Shown: one piece after another, positions 36,805-45,615 of the stretch | How positions within the stretch are numbered: position 1 is the first letter of the stretch | How the letters are laid out: each line of letters begins with the position of its first letter | Source: Thalassobacillus devorans | GTDB taxonomy: Bacteria; Bacillota; Bacilli; Bacillales; Halobacillaceae | Assembly: GCF_900176565.1 (NCBI RefSeq) | Contig: NZ_FXEH01000006.1 | Location: 1 to 64,000, forward strand | Direction of reading: 5' to 3' | Length of the DNA stretch: 64,000 nt | Position numbers and translations under genes: made by a program | Notes under the pieces: model-generated | The model's database searches: none | Seen by the model: the letters and a program-made list of their open reading frames with translations, nothing else | What the model was told of the DNA's origin: nothing

Positions 36805-37922
36805 AAAAGAAAAGTTTATTACTGCTCATCTGTTGTTTGGTGTTACTAACAGGCTGCTGGGATCAACGACTATTCAAAGACGCTAAGTTAATCATGGGGG
36901 CAACTTTTGATCTTACGGATGATGGACAAGTAAAAGATACCGTATCCGTACTGATTCCAGAGACAGGTACAGAAAGGGCAACGGAAGGAAACGCGCATAT
37001 TGAGACCGGTATCGGTGATAACTTGTTCGATGCCAGGAATGAAATCGATAAACAATTAGCTTATAAATTTGACCCCTCTAAATTGGAAGTATTGCTCATT
37101 GGGGAAGAACTTGCAAAGCAGGATATTTACTCTGTATTAGATGGGTATTATCGGGCGCCACGAAATAATTTAAGCGCAGAGATAGCAGTTGTAGAAGGAG
37201 AAGCTGCTGAAGCATTTGCCGTTACCACTGACCAGGAACCACGGATATCTGAACATATTGTCGGATTACTTGATGCTGTTTCTGATACTACCCATTCTCA
37301 CGGGGACAATGTACAGCTGATCTGTGCTGAGCTTTTCGAACCGGGGATCGATATTGCTCTACCGCTACTCACGGTAGATAAAGATGCAAACAAAGTGAAT
37401 TATAAAGGATTAGCGTTATTCCATGATAAACATTATCATGGAACCTCCCTTAATGCTGAGCAAGCCACGTTATTGCTGCTGATGGATAATAAAAAGGGCA
37501 AGGTCGCCAGGATCACTCGGAAAGTAAGTGAAAAAGGGGAGCCGAGGATGGCTAGATATTTAAGTGCCGAAGTTACCAATCATAACCGTAATTTAAAGAT
37601 CACACCTTCCGGAGGAACGATTTCTGTAGATATCAACTTGGATTTATATGTGAATGTGGTGGAGTACCCGCTGGATAAATTGACAGATCCCAATAAAATA
37701 ACAGAATTAGAAAAGAAACTATCGGAAACTTTAACAAAAGAAGCGGAAGAGGTCATCTCACTTTTGCAAGAGGCGCACAGTGATGTTCTTGGGATTGGCA
37801 GGCGAACAGAAGCTTTCCATTATGATACTTGGAAACAGATGGATTGGGAGAAGGACTTTAAAACCATCACAATAACTCCAAAAGTCAATGTCGTTATTCA
37901 GGAACATGGAACCATTGGTTAA
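36801..37922 (+). CDS. spore germination protein, Ger(x)C family lipoprotein subunit
   Basis: 373 aa. Signal peptide ending in the lipobox LLTGCWDQ, so a diacylglycerol-anchored lipoprotein, and the CWDQR-type start is characteristic of GerC subunits. The C-terminal region (LQEAHSDVLGIGRRTEAFHY ... WEKDF) is the usual conserved end. The ATG overlaps the stop of the B subunit by 4 nt and has AGGAAGGG upstream. Completes an A-B-C germinant receptor operon. Confidence 0.94.
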   Translation: MKKKSLLLLICCLVLLTGCWDQRLFKDAKLIMGATFDLTDDGQVKDTVSVLIPETGTERATEGNAHIETGIGDNLFDARNEIDKQLAYKFDPSKLEVLLIGEELAKQDIYSVLDGYYRAPRNNLSAEIAVVEGEAAEAFAVTTDQEPRISEHIVGLLDAVSDTTHSHGDNVQLICAELFEPGIDIALPLLTVDKDANKVNYKGLALFHDKHYHGTSLNAEQATLLLLMDNKKGKVARITRKVSEKGEPRMARYLSAEVTNHNRNLKITPSGGTISVDINLDLYVNVVEYPLDKLTDPNKITELEKKLSETLTKEAEEVISLLQEAHSDVLGIGRRTEAFHYDTWKQMDWEKDFKTITITPKVNVVIQEHGTIG

Positions 37923-38003
37923 AAAATATGTCAAAATTTGAAACTTTCCCAGCGGTGAAAACGTCTACAGAAATAGAGTAATATTTATTCAGGGGGAAGA
38001 GAC

Positions 38004-38504
38004 ATGAAAGAAACAAAAGTCGGTATCTATTTTGGTTTGCTGGTTTTCGTCTTTTTGCTGGCAGCCTGTCAGACTACCAAAGCGGATAAAAATGATTATT
38101 ACAACTACGATCACGAGCAGGCAGAACAAGCTGTCAGTCAGTTGGGGTTTGACTTGGAATTGCCGGAGTTCATTCCAATTGAGATGGTAATGATGGTCTC
38201 GGATGTGTATGAAGTCAAAGGGGATGAAGCACTGGATATCAGTTTTTACACTGAAGAAAATGATTTATTGACCATGCAGTTTATGGAGGGGGAAGGAGAA
38301 ATGGAATTGTTTTCACCGGAACAGGTGGAAATTACAGATTCTCTTACTGGTCTGTATGTTGATAATTCCTACTCTAAAACTGTGACATGGCAGAAAGACG
38401 GGGTCACTTACAAAATGACCTATCGTCCGAGTAACTTTTCTGACAACGACAGTGAAGTGGAAAAATCAGATTTACTTCATGTAGCGCGCTCGTTCCATTT
38501 TTAA
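38004..38504 (+). CDS. putative lipoprotein of unknown function
   Basis: 166 aa. Signal peptide with lipobox LLAACQTT, then an acidic extracytoplasmic domain containing two similar stretches in the style of DUF4367 (ISFYTEENDLLTMQFMEG ... VTWQKDGVTYKMTYRPS). It stands 81 nt after the ger operon with its own AGGGGGAAGAG site, so it could share sporulation expression. Function unknown. Confidence 0.8.
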   Translation: MKETKVGIYFGLLVFVFLLAACQTTKADKNDYYNYDHEQAEQAVSQLGFDLELPEFIPIEMVMMVSDVYEVKGDEALDISFYTEENDLLTMQFMEGEGEMELFSPEQVEITDSLTGLYVDNSYSKTVTWQKDGVTYKMTYRPSNFSDNDSEVEKSDLLHVARSFHF

Positions 38505-38507
38505 TGA

Positions 38508-38545
38508 ACCGCCAGACCCTAACCAACAGGTCTGGCGGTTTCATT
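38508..38545 (+). terminator. terminator after the lipoprotein gene
   Basis: AACCGCCAGACC, 9-nt loop, GGTCTGGCGGTT, T-rich. Confidence 0.85.
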
Positions 38546-38617
38546 CTTCCCACATACATGAAAATGGAAAAAGTAGAAGAAACTAAGGCAGATATTTTCG
38601 AAAAGGAGAGAATAACA

Positions 38618-39226
38618 GTGGGAAAAACGCTTGCTTGCTTGTTGGTGTTCATTTGCTTGCTGTTTTCCGCAACTGAAAATCAGGTTGATGCCAAAACGAT
38701 GACTTATCACGTCAAACCGGGAGATACCATGTGGAAGATCTCCCTCCGCTATAATCTTTCCTTTCGTGACTTCAAAGCGAGCAACACACATATTGAAAAA
38801 CCGGAGGTTATCTTTCCTGGCGACCAACTGCTGATTCCCTCTAAAGACCTTACAGACACTGTGGTCAGGTTAACGAATGAGGCCAGGAGTCAAAAGGGAA
38901 TCAAGCCGGTACGTATAGATGGAGCGTTACAAGGTGTTGCGGCTGTCAAAGCGGAGGACATGGCGGATAATGGCTATTTTAGTCATCAATCCCCCACATA
39001 CGGTTCTCCTTTTGAGATGCTTCGTGCTTTCAACATTGATTACGAGCGGGCATCTGAAAATATCGCGTCTGTATCGTTTTCGCCAGAAGAAGTCGTTTCC
39101 CAATGGCTGGAACATCCAGGCCATCAGCAAAATATATTGAACCCGAGAATGACGCATATCGGTGTAGGGTATGCAGAAGGAAAGAATGGAAGCGGGTACT
39201 GGGTACAAATTTTCATTCAAAAATGA
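38618..39226 (+). CDS. secreted LysM plus CAP/SCP-domain protein (YkwD-like)
   Basis: 202 aa from GTG 38618, which follows AAAAGGAGAG. Signal peptide (TLACLLVFICLLFSATENQVDA), one LysM cell-wall-binding motif (YHVKPGDTMWKISLRYN ... FPGDQLLIP, about 29-73), then a CAP domain (VVRLTNEARSQKG ... SENIASVSFSPEEVVSQWLEHPGHQQNILNPRMTHIGVG). In Bacillus such proteins sit in the cortex or coat interface or the wall; catalytic activity is not established. The longer in-frame ORF upstream overlaps a terminator and is not used. Confidence 0.9.
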   Translation: MGKTLACLLVFICLLFSATENQVDAKTMTYHVKPGDTMWKISLRYNLSFRDFKASNTHIEKPEVIFPGDQLLIPSKDLTDTVVRLTNEARSQKGIKPVRIDGALQGVAAVKAEDMADNGYFSHQSPTYGSPFEMLRAFNIDYERASENIASVSFSPEEVVSQWLEHPGHQQNILNPRMTHIGVGYAEGKNGSGYWVQIFIQK

Positions 39227-39334
39227 TAGAAACGGACATAATGAGGGTGACGTCATCTAATAATTTTGTTAAGGTGAATAAAGTCCTGCGGGAAATAGTA
39301 AAAAAGATTGAGCGTTCACAATACTTTCAAAAAT

Positions 39335-39362
39335 TGTAAACACTGCTACGACAACGTTTACA
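39335..39362. promoter_or_regulatory. inverted repeat TGTAAAC-N14-GTTTACA upstream of nupC
   Basis: Perfect 7-bp arms about 23 nt upstream of the -35 of the nupC-like promoter. Resembles two separated LacI-family half-sites; the regulator is unknown. Confidence 0.45.
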
Positions 39363-39384
39363 GTTATATGACGAAAAATTACAC

Positions 39385-39413
39385 TTGCATGACGTCTGAC
39401 AACCTGATAAAAT
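39385..39413 (+). promoter_or_regulatory. sigma-A promoter of the nucleoside transporter gene
   Basis: TTGCAT, 17-nt spacer, TAAAAT. Confidence 0.6.
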
Positions 39414-39483
39414 CCAATATGAAATGAACTTATGAAAGCATTTTCATTCCGAGGCGGACAACTTTTGAGGGAGGAACAAAAAA

Positions 39484-40677
39484 ATGGGAATTTTATTAGG
39501 TCTTTTGGCCATTGTCGTTGTATTGGGTATCGCATTCCTGATGTCCAATGACAAAAAGAACATCAACCTTCGTGGGGTTGGAATCATGCTTGCTTTACAG
39601 CTATTCACGACGTGGTTCATGTTTAACACAGATATCGGACAAGCAATCATCGGTGCAATTTCAGCCGGTTTCAATAAATTGATTGAGTTCGGTACAGAAG
39701 GTGTCAACTTTGTACTTGGGGGAATCGCTGTCGAAGAAGGCGGCGGAGGCGTATTCTTTTTCAACGTCTTACTATTGATCATTTTCTTTGCGACTATTCT
39801 TTCTGTATTGACTTATTTGAAAATATTGCCTTTCATCATCAAATATCTAGGACAGGCTCTGTCTTATATTACAGGCCTTCCAAAAATCGAGTCCTTCAAC
39901 GCGGTCAACAGTATCTTCTTCGGTCAGTCTGAAGCTTTGATTGCGATTAAATCTCAATTCCATCAATTGAGCGACAATCGTCTTTATATCGTCAGTGCAT
40001 CTGCCATGGGCTCAGTATCTGCTTCCATCGTAGGGGCGTATCTGGGAATGCTGCCGGCACAATATGTGCTTGTAGCGTTGCCATTGAATATGTTTAGTGC
40101 TTTGATCGTAGCTTCTATCATTGCACCTGTCAAAGTAGACAAGAAAGAAGACATAGTAGAAATCCAGGATGTTTCCAATGCGAAGAGCTTTTTCGAAGCG
40201 ATGGGTAACGGTGCCCTTGATGGTGGTCGTATCGCATTGATCGTTGCAACCATGCTAATTGCCTTCATTGCATCACTAGAGCTTGTGAACTGGGCTTTTG
40301 CCGGAATTTTTAATGGATTTACTTTACAGGAAGCTTTAGGTTATGTCATTGCTCCACTTGGTTTATTGATGGGTATTCCATGGTCTGAGGCTATCGATGC
40401 TGGTGCTATTATGGGTACAAAAATTGTAACAAACGAATTCGTAGCTATGCTCGAGTTCCAAAACATGCTGGATCAAGTGTCTGAGAAGACGGTTGGTGTC
40501 GTCACTGTCTTCCTGACTAGTTTCGCGAACTTCTCTTCCATCGGTATCATCGCTGGTACGGTGCAAGGTATCGATTCAGAAAAAGGCGGAAGAGTTTCCG
40601 GCTTTGGTATGAAACTATTGATTGGTGCTACACTAGGATCTGTTCTATCTGCTACAATCGCAGGTCTATTCCTATAA
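39484..40677 (+). CDS. nupC: NupC-family concentrative nucleoside transporter
   Basis: 397 aa. Imports pyrimidine and/or purine nucleosides with H+ or Na+. Typical CNT features: PKIESFNAVNSIFFGQSEALIAIK in the middle, the SASAMGSVSASIVGAYLGMLP loop, and NEFVAMLEF plus TSFANFSSIGIIAGTVQGI near the C-terminus. Ribosome-binding site GAGGGAGG. NupC and NupG-type proteins cannot be separated with certainty here. Single-gene unit ending in a terminator. Confidence 0.9.
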   Translation: MGILLGLLAIVVVLGIAFLMSNDKKNINLRGVGIMLALQLFTTWFMFNTDIGQAIIGAISAGFNKLIEFGTEGVNFVLGGIAVEEGGGGVFFFNVLLLIIFFATILSVLTYLKILPFIIKYLGQALSYITGLPKIESFNAVNSIFFGQSEALIAIKSQFHQLSDNRLYIVSASAMGSVSASIVGAYLGMLPAQYVLVALPLNMFSALIVASIIAPVKVDKKEDIVEIQDVSNAKSFFEAMGNGALDGGRIALIVATMLIAFIASLELVNWAFAGIFNGFTLQEALGYVIAPLGLLMGIPWSEAIDAGAIMGTKIVTNEFVAMLEFQNMLDQVSEKTVGVVTVFLTSFANFSSIGIIAGTVQGIDSEKGGRVSGFGMKLLIGATLGSVLSATIAGLFL

Positions 40678-40690
40678 GAAACTGACAGAA

Positions 40691-40725
40691 AGTGCTATCC
40701 TTGATAACAAGGGTAGTGCTTTTTT
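40691..40725 (+). terminator. terminator of the nucleoside transporter gene
   Basis: GTGCTATCCTTG, ATAA, CAAGGGTAGTGC (some G-U pairs) and a T-run. Confidence 0.85.
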
Positions 40726-40801
40726 GCTTTTTAACAGAAGTGTTTCGTGTATCGGCTTTTCGGAAATAATTCACTATGAATACTAAAGAAGGAGCGATGT
40801 T

Positions 40802-42229
40802 ATGGTACAGACATATCACCTTTATATTAATGGAGAATGGGTGAAGACAGACGATCAGCTGGAAGTACTTAATAAATACACACACGAAGTTTATGCCAGG
40901 GTGTCAAAGGCGGGAGAAAAAGAAGTAGAGCAGGCGACCACCGCTGCTGACAGAGCCTTCAAAGAAAATCCGCTTCCTCCCTACGAGCGATATAAAATTC
41001 TAAGCAGAGTCAGTGAGCTGCTCCGGGAAAATAAAGAAGAGCTGGCCAAAAATATTACAATGGAAGCCGGAAAACCATTAAAACAGACACGGACGGAAGT
41101 TGACCGGGCTGCCCAGACGATTGAATTGTCAGCAGAAGAAGCGAAGCGCATCCATGGGGAAGGCGTTCCGGTGGAAGCGGCTCCTGGTTCAGAAAACCGA
41201 ATGGCTTACACGATGAAGGTTCCCGTCGGAGTTGTCGGGGCAATCAGTCCATTCAACTTCCCAATGAACCTGGTAGCGCATAAAATTGCGCCTGCTATTG
41301 CAGCAGGGAACACCGTAGTATTGAAGCCTGCGAGCAACACACCGACTACTGCGTTGAAGCTTGCTGAATTATTTGAGCAGGCAGGACTTCCGAAGGGATT
41401 TTTAAATGTTGTTGTCGGTCCCGGTTCAACGGTTGGGCAGCAGATGATGGAAGATGAACGAATCAATTTATACACCTTCACCGGAAGTGCTAATGTTGGC
41501 TTAAAATTAAAACAGAATACCGGTTTGAACAAGCTGATACTTGAACTAGGAAATAACTCCCCAGTCATCGTTGACAAAGAGGCAGATTTAGATAAAGCTG
41601 CGAGCAACATTGCTCAGAAGAGTTTCGCATTTGCGGGGCAAGTCTGCATTTCCGTTCAGCGTCTATATGTCCATGAAGACATCCAGGAAGCATTCCAGGA
41701 CAAATTATTCCAGGCGATCGACCAATTGAATGTCGGCGATCCAAATGATCCAAAGACGGATGTAGGACCGATGATCAGTGAAGAAGAAGCAGAACGCGCC
41801 GAACAATGGATTCAAGAAGCTGAAGAAAGCGGCGCAAAGGTTGTCTATGGCGGCAAGCGTGAAGGAGCACTATTGCATCCAACGGTGGTTGCTAATGTGA
41901 AAAATGATATGAAGGTTGTCTGTGAAGAAATTTTTGCACCAGTTGTTAGCATGATTCCTTTTTCAGATATCAAGGAATGCATTGATGAAGTGAACAAATC
42001 CCAGTACGGGCTTCAGGGGGGAATTTTCACGAAGAATCTGGAAACAGCCTTCTATGCGGCTAAACATGTCCAGGTTGGAGGTCTCATGATCAACGATTCT
42101 TCCCAGTATCGTGTCGACTTGATGCCATATGGCGGTGTGAAAAGCAGCGGCTGGGGAAAAGAAGGACCTAAATATGCGATTGAGGATATGACCGAAGAGC
42201 GGTTGATTGTGTTTAACCTTGATCAATAA
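40802..42229 (+). CDS. NAD(P)-dependent aldehyde dehydrogenase
   Basis: 475 aa. Full ALDH fold: ISPFNFPMNLVAHKIAPAIAAGN cofactor region, FTGSANVG, general base Glu in LILELGNNSPVI (about 248) and the catalytic Cys in FAFAGQVCISVQR (about 283). The GQVCISVQR form is common in lactaldehyde and non-phosphorylating glyceraldehyde-3-phosphate dehydrogenase-like enzymes. The substrate cannot be fixed from sequence or context. ATG follows AAGGAGCG. Confidence 0.92.
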   Translation: MVQTYHLYINGEWVKTDDQLEVLNKYTHEVYARVSKAGEKEVEQATTAADRAFKENPLPPYERYKILSRVSELLRENKEELAKNITMEAGKPLKQTRTEVDRAAQTIELSAEEAKRIHGEGVPVEAAPGSENRMAYTMKVPVGVVGAISPFNFPMNLVAHKIAPAIAAGNTVVLKPASNTPTTALKLAELFEQAGLPKGFLNVVVGPGSTVGQQMMEDERINLYTFTGSANVGLKLKQNTGLNKLILELGNNSPVIVDKEADLDKAASNIAQKSFAFAGQVCISVQRLYVHEDIQEAFQDKLFQAIDQLNVGDPNDPKTDVGPMISEEEAERAEQWIQEAEESGAKVVYGGKREGALLHPTVVANVKNDMKVVCEEIFAPVVSMIPFSDIKECIDEVNKSQYGLQGGIFTKNLETAFYAAKHVQVGGLMINDSSQYRVDLMPYGGVKSSGWGKEGPKYAIEDMTEERLIVFNLDQ

Positions 42230-42236
42230 TAGAGGA

Positions 42237-42270
42237 AACCAGCTGACACTTCAGTGCCGGCTGGTTTTTT
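42237..42270. terminator. terminator between the aldehyde dehydrogenase and MATE genes
   Basis: AACCAGC ... GGCTGGTT plus T-run on the plus strand; it abuts the convergent MATE stop codon. Confidence 0.8.
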
Positions 42271-43627
42271 ACATATGATATAGCCTGATATTTTTTCGTT
42301 GCAGTAAAAACATCCGTCCATATAAAGTGATGGCTCCTGCTGTCAAACCGATAATCAAGCTCATCCAATAACCATAAGGTCCGAGAGTCGTATAGTTGGC
42401 AAGCAGCCAGCCACTTGGAAGCCCGATTACCCAGTAGGAGACAAATGCCATGACAAGCGTGATATTGACATCTTTGTAGCCACGCAAAATCCCCTGGATT
42501 GGTGCTCCGACAGCATCCGACAACTGGAACCAGATCGCGAAGAAAATGAAGTTCTTCGTCAATTCAATCACGGCAGGATTGGAACTATACAGACGAGCAA
42601 CCGAATCATCAAAGACATATAATATACCCCCGGCCAGCACAGACATTGCTACCGCAATCAAGATTCCTAAATAAGAATAAGTCTGAGCGTCCCGATGACG
42701 GTTTGCTCCTGTTTCAAATCCGACCGCAATCGTAAGGGTGAAGGCAATGCTAAGCGGAATCATGTACAACAAAGATGCGAAATTGATGGCCGCCTGGTGC
42801 GCGGCAATGGTATACGTATCATAAGCAGTCATGAAAAAAGTGACCGCTGCGAAAATGCTGGTCTCAAAGAAAATCGCAAATCCAATGGGAATGCCGATTT
42901 TCAGCTGCTCTCCCCAGGACTTCAACGAGGGGCGGATCCAGTGGGAAAAGATTCGATAATGGCGGAATGGCTGAACCTTTTGAAGGATGATGACAGCTAT
43001 GATGAAAGAGACCCAGTAGGTCAAAGCAGTAGCCAGGCCGGCACCGATACCGCCGAGTGCCGGAAATCCGAACTTCCCAAAAATGAATACATAGTTGAAT
43101 AAAATATTGGTCGGAAGGGTAAGAAGAATGATGATCATCGATATCCTTGTATATCCTAAAGCATCTATGAAACTGCGATAGATATTGAACACGAATAACG
43201 GAATGATTCCCACCCCGAGTGTGATTAAGTAATATTTAGCAATATAATTAACTTCATCTGTGATATCCATCAGACTAAGTACGGGATCGATCAAAAAGAA
43301 TCCAGCAATACCGATAAAGATGGCAAGTACGGCTGCCAGGTACGCCCCCTGTTTGACGGCGACAGGAATGTCGCTGTCTTGTTTCGCTCCCTTTAGCTGT
43401 GCCACAATAGGAGAGATGGCCAGCATGATACCGTTCAGTCCGGTGAAAATAGGCAGCCATACATTGGAACCGATGGCAACACCAGCTAAATCCTCGGCAC
43501 CGGCTTGGCCGGCCATGATGGTATCAAAAAAATTCATCGCATACATGCCGATCTGGGTGATAAGAATCGGGATAAGGATGATGAGGAAAAGTTTGATTTT
43601 CTGTTTCAAGGTTGAAGTTTCATACAT
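42269..43627 (-). CDS. MATE-family multidrug/toxin efflux transporter
   Basis: 452 aa with 12 helices in two homologous halves. Recognised as MATE by ITQIGMYAMNFFDTIMAGQAGAEDLAGVAIG in the first half and QLSDAVGAPIQGILRGYKDV in the second. Exports cationic compounds in exchange for Na+ or H+; in a salt-tolerant organism Na+ coupling (NorM-like) is plausible but not shown. Start at 43627 with AAGGAAG upstream; the in-frame start 24 nt earlier overlaps that site. Confidence 0.9.
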   Translation of the reverse strand: MYETSTLKQKIKLFLIILIPILITQIGMYAMNFFDTIMAGQAGAEDLAGVAIGSNVWLPIFTGLNGIMLAISPIVAQLKGAKQDSDIPVAVKQGAYLAAVLAIFIGIAGFFLIDPVLSLMDITDEVNYIAKYYLITLGVGIIPLFVFNIYRSFIDALGYTRISMIIILLTLPTNILFNYVFIFGKFGFPALGGIGAGLATALTYWVSFIIAVIILQKVQPFRHYRIFSHWIRPSLKSWGEQLKIGIPIGFAIFFETSIFAAVTFFMTAYDTYTIAAHQAAINFASLLYMIPLSIAFTLTIAVGFETGANRHRDAQTYSYLGILIAVAMSVLAGGILYVFDDSVARLYSSNPAVIELTKNFIFFAIWFQLSDAVGAPIQGILRGYKDVNITLVMAFVSYWVIGLPSGWLLANYTTLGPYGYWMSLIIGLTAGAITLYGRMFLLQRKNIRLYHM

Positions 43628-43747
43628 ATGTATCTTCCTTTTCTGATACAATTCACTTAGGATAGAGAGGATTATAGCACAAAAACAAAAGTTAACCTAC
43701 ATGAAATGATGAAATAGATAGTATGACGAAGAGAAAGGAAGTTTTTA

Positions 43748-44818
43748 ATGAGGAAGAAAAGAATATTATTCACCGGTGGAGGCACGGCGGGACATGTCAT
43801 TGTAAATCTGGCTTTGATTCCGGAATTCAAAGAACAGGGATATGAAATTGATTATATCGGTTCCCACAACGGGATAGAACGTCAATTGATCGAAGATATC
43901 GATGGCGTTTCCTACCACGCTATTTCTACCGGAAAACTGCGCCGCTATATGTCGAAAGAAAATTTGAAAGATCCCTTCAAAGTCATGAAAGGAACCGTGC
44001 AGGCGTGGAATATCATCCGGAAACGGAAACCCAATGTCATTTTCTCAAAAGGCGGCTTTGTATCTGTGCCAGTAGTAGCGGCGTCATGGATGAACCGTAT
44101 ACCAGCCATTATCCACGAATCCGATTATACACCTGGACTTGCTAATAAACTGGCATCACGATTTGCGAAAAAAATCCTGGCGACTTTCCCGGAAACGATG
44201 GAGTATCTACCTGAAGGAAAGAAAGAATACATCGGAGCTGTCATCAGGGAAGAATTATTTGAAGGAAATAAACAAAAAGGATTAGAGATGTGCGGATTCA
44301 CTGCTTCGAAACCTGTTCTGATGGTTATGGGAGGAAGTATGGGGTCAAAAAAAATCAATGATTCGATCCGAAACCAGCTGGATGAATTGCTGCCGAAAAT
44401 GCAAATCATTCATATTTGCGGAAAAGGAAATGTGGAAGAATCGGTAAAGCAGCCGGGCTATGCCCAATTTGAATATGTAACGGATGAATTAAAGGATCTT
44501 TTTGCTGCGACTGACTTTATCGTCTCCAGGGCAGGTTCCAATGCTATCTTTGAATTCCTGGCCTTACGTAAGCCGATGCTGTTGATTCCATTGTCCCGTC
44601 AGGCGAGCCGTGGTGATCAGATTTTAAATGCCGATTCATTCGTTAAGCAAGGGTATGCGAGGAAACTGGAAGAAGAAGATTTGACGGAAGATCGGCTGGT
44701 AGCAGAAGTCGATAAGCTGATTAGTTCAAAAGAGGAAATCCTGCGAAATATGGAAAACTATCAAAGTCAGCAAGTCAAAGACAAAGTAGTACAATTGATA
44801 CAAAGCTATGAAAGATAA
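43748..44818 (+). CDS. murG: MurG-family glycosyltransferase, second-type paralogue
   Basis: 356 aa. UDP-GlcNAc:lipid I transferase fold that makes lipid II. N-terminal loop GGGTAGHV where the main MurG has GGTGGH, and IIHESDYTPGLANKLASRFAKK where most have HEQN; C-terminal donor site SRAGSNAIFEFLALRKPMLLIPL is normal. No mur/fts genes lie nearby, so this is outside the dcw cluster. Bacilli such as B. cereus carry a second MurG with these features, so a main murG probably exists elsewhere in this genome. Confidence 0.85.
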   Translation: MRKKRILFTGGGTAGHVIVNLALIPEFKEQGYEIDYIGSHNGIERQLIEDIDGVSYHAISTGKLRRYMSKENLKDPFKVMKGTVQAWNIIRKRKPNVIFSKGGFVSVPVVAASWMNRIPAIIHESDYTPGLANKLASRFAKKILATFPETMEYLPEGKKEYIGAVIREELFEGNKQKGLEMCGFTASKPVLMVMGGSMGSKKINDSIRNQLDELLPKMQIIHICGKGNVEESVKQPGYAQFEYVTDELKDLFAATDFIVSRAGSNAIFEFLALRKPMLLIPLSRQASRGDQILNADSFVKQGYARKLEEEDLTEDRLVAEVDKLISSKEEILRNMENYQSQQVKDKVVQLIQSYER

Positions 44819-44842
44819 TAAGGGGATCAGGAGTCGATTATC

Positions 44843-45193
44843 GTGAAACATGTAATTTGTCATTACTGTAAAAAAGAAGTGAAGGACAGGGATGAGCTGG
44901 TTACTGCTTCGAATTGGTTTCGAATCAAGGCTTTTCATTATAAATGCTTCAAGGAACAAGAGCAGGAAATAACCGTTAGCATTAACGCCTGGAATCCCGT
45001 CAATGGTCCTGCGGGTAATCTGAGCTTTATCATCATGGTTGTGCTGGCTGTATGGCTGTTGTTGACAGACACGCTCGGCATGATTGGTGATTTAATCGGC
45101 CTGGTCGCTTTATATCCCGTTTTTTTACGGGTTCTATCCTTTGTACTCATTGAGCTTACCCTGCCTAAACTAAGTTCAGATAAAAAGCGATAG
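44843..45193 (+). CDS. small zinc-ribbon-like plus membrane protein
   Basis: 116 aa, GTG start. The N-terminal 45 residues contain CHYCKKE and a downstream FHYKCFKEQ, a C-x2-C...C arrangement like a half zinc ribbon. Two hydrophobic helices follow (about 60-76 and 82-108). No family name can be given. It follows murG by 24 nt and may be co-transcribed. Confidence 0.75.
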   Translation: MKHVICHYCKKEVKDRDELVTASNWFRIKAFHYKCFKEQEQEITVSINAWNPVNGPAGNLSFIIMVVLAVWLLLTDTLGMIGDLIGLVALYPVFLRVLSFVLIELTLPKLSSDKKR

Positions 45194-45202
45194 TACCTGT
45201 AC

Positions 45203-45469
45203 TTAAGTTAAGGTGGTCGTTAAGTAGTACGCAAGGAGCGCAAGTATATAAAAGAACTGTATAATGAGTCCTAATATGCTGCATACGAATCCGGCGATGG
45301 CAATGTTAATCCCTGCTTCGCCTTTCACCTTGATTTCCCGACTGCTGCTTCGATAGTAAAAAATACCAGCAATTGCACATACCAAACCGAGCAAAGGGAT
45401 AATGATAGAAAGAATACCTAATGCGAGACCAGTGATCGCTTTGTTATTCGTTAATGCTTTTTCTGTCAT
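45203..45469 (-). CDS. DUF4190-type small membrane protein
   Basis: 88 aa. Two hydrophobic segments with the DUF4190 pattern (AITGLALGILSIIIPLLGLVCAIAGIF, then INIAIAGFVCSILGLIIQFFYIL). Such proteins are of unknown function. Converges on the preceding gene with only 9 nt between; ATG has GGAAGGGAG upstream. Confidence 0.8.
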   Translation of the reverse strand: MTEKALTNNKAITGLALGILSIIIPLLGLVCAIAGIFYYRSSSREIKVKGEAGINIAIAGFVCSILGLIIQFFYILALLAYYLTTTLT

Positions 45470-45615
45470 GAATGACCGCTCCCTTCCTTTGACTCTTATA
45501 AACAGTATAATGCCAAAGAATGGATATTAGAAGGTTTCACATGAATGTGTGAAAGGGTAGACAACTAAAGTGAATCAAATTATGTAGTAAGAAACAAGTA
45601 AAGGGGAGATAGTGT

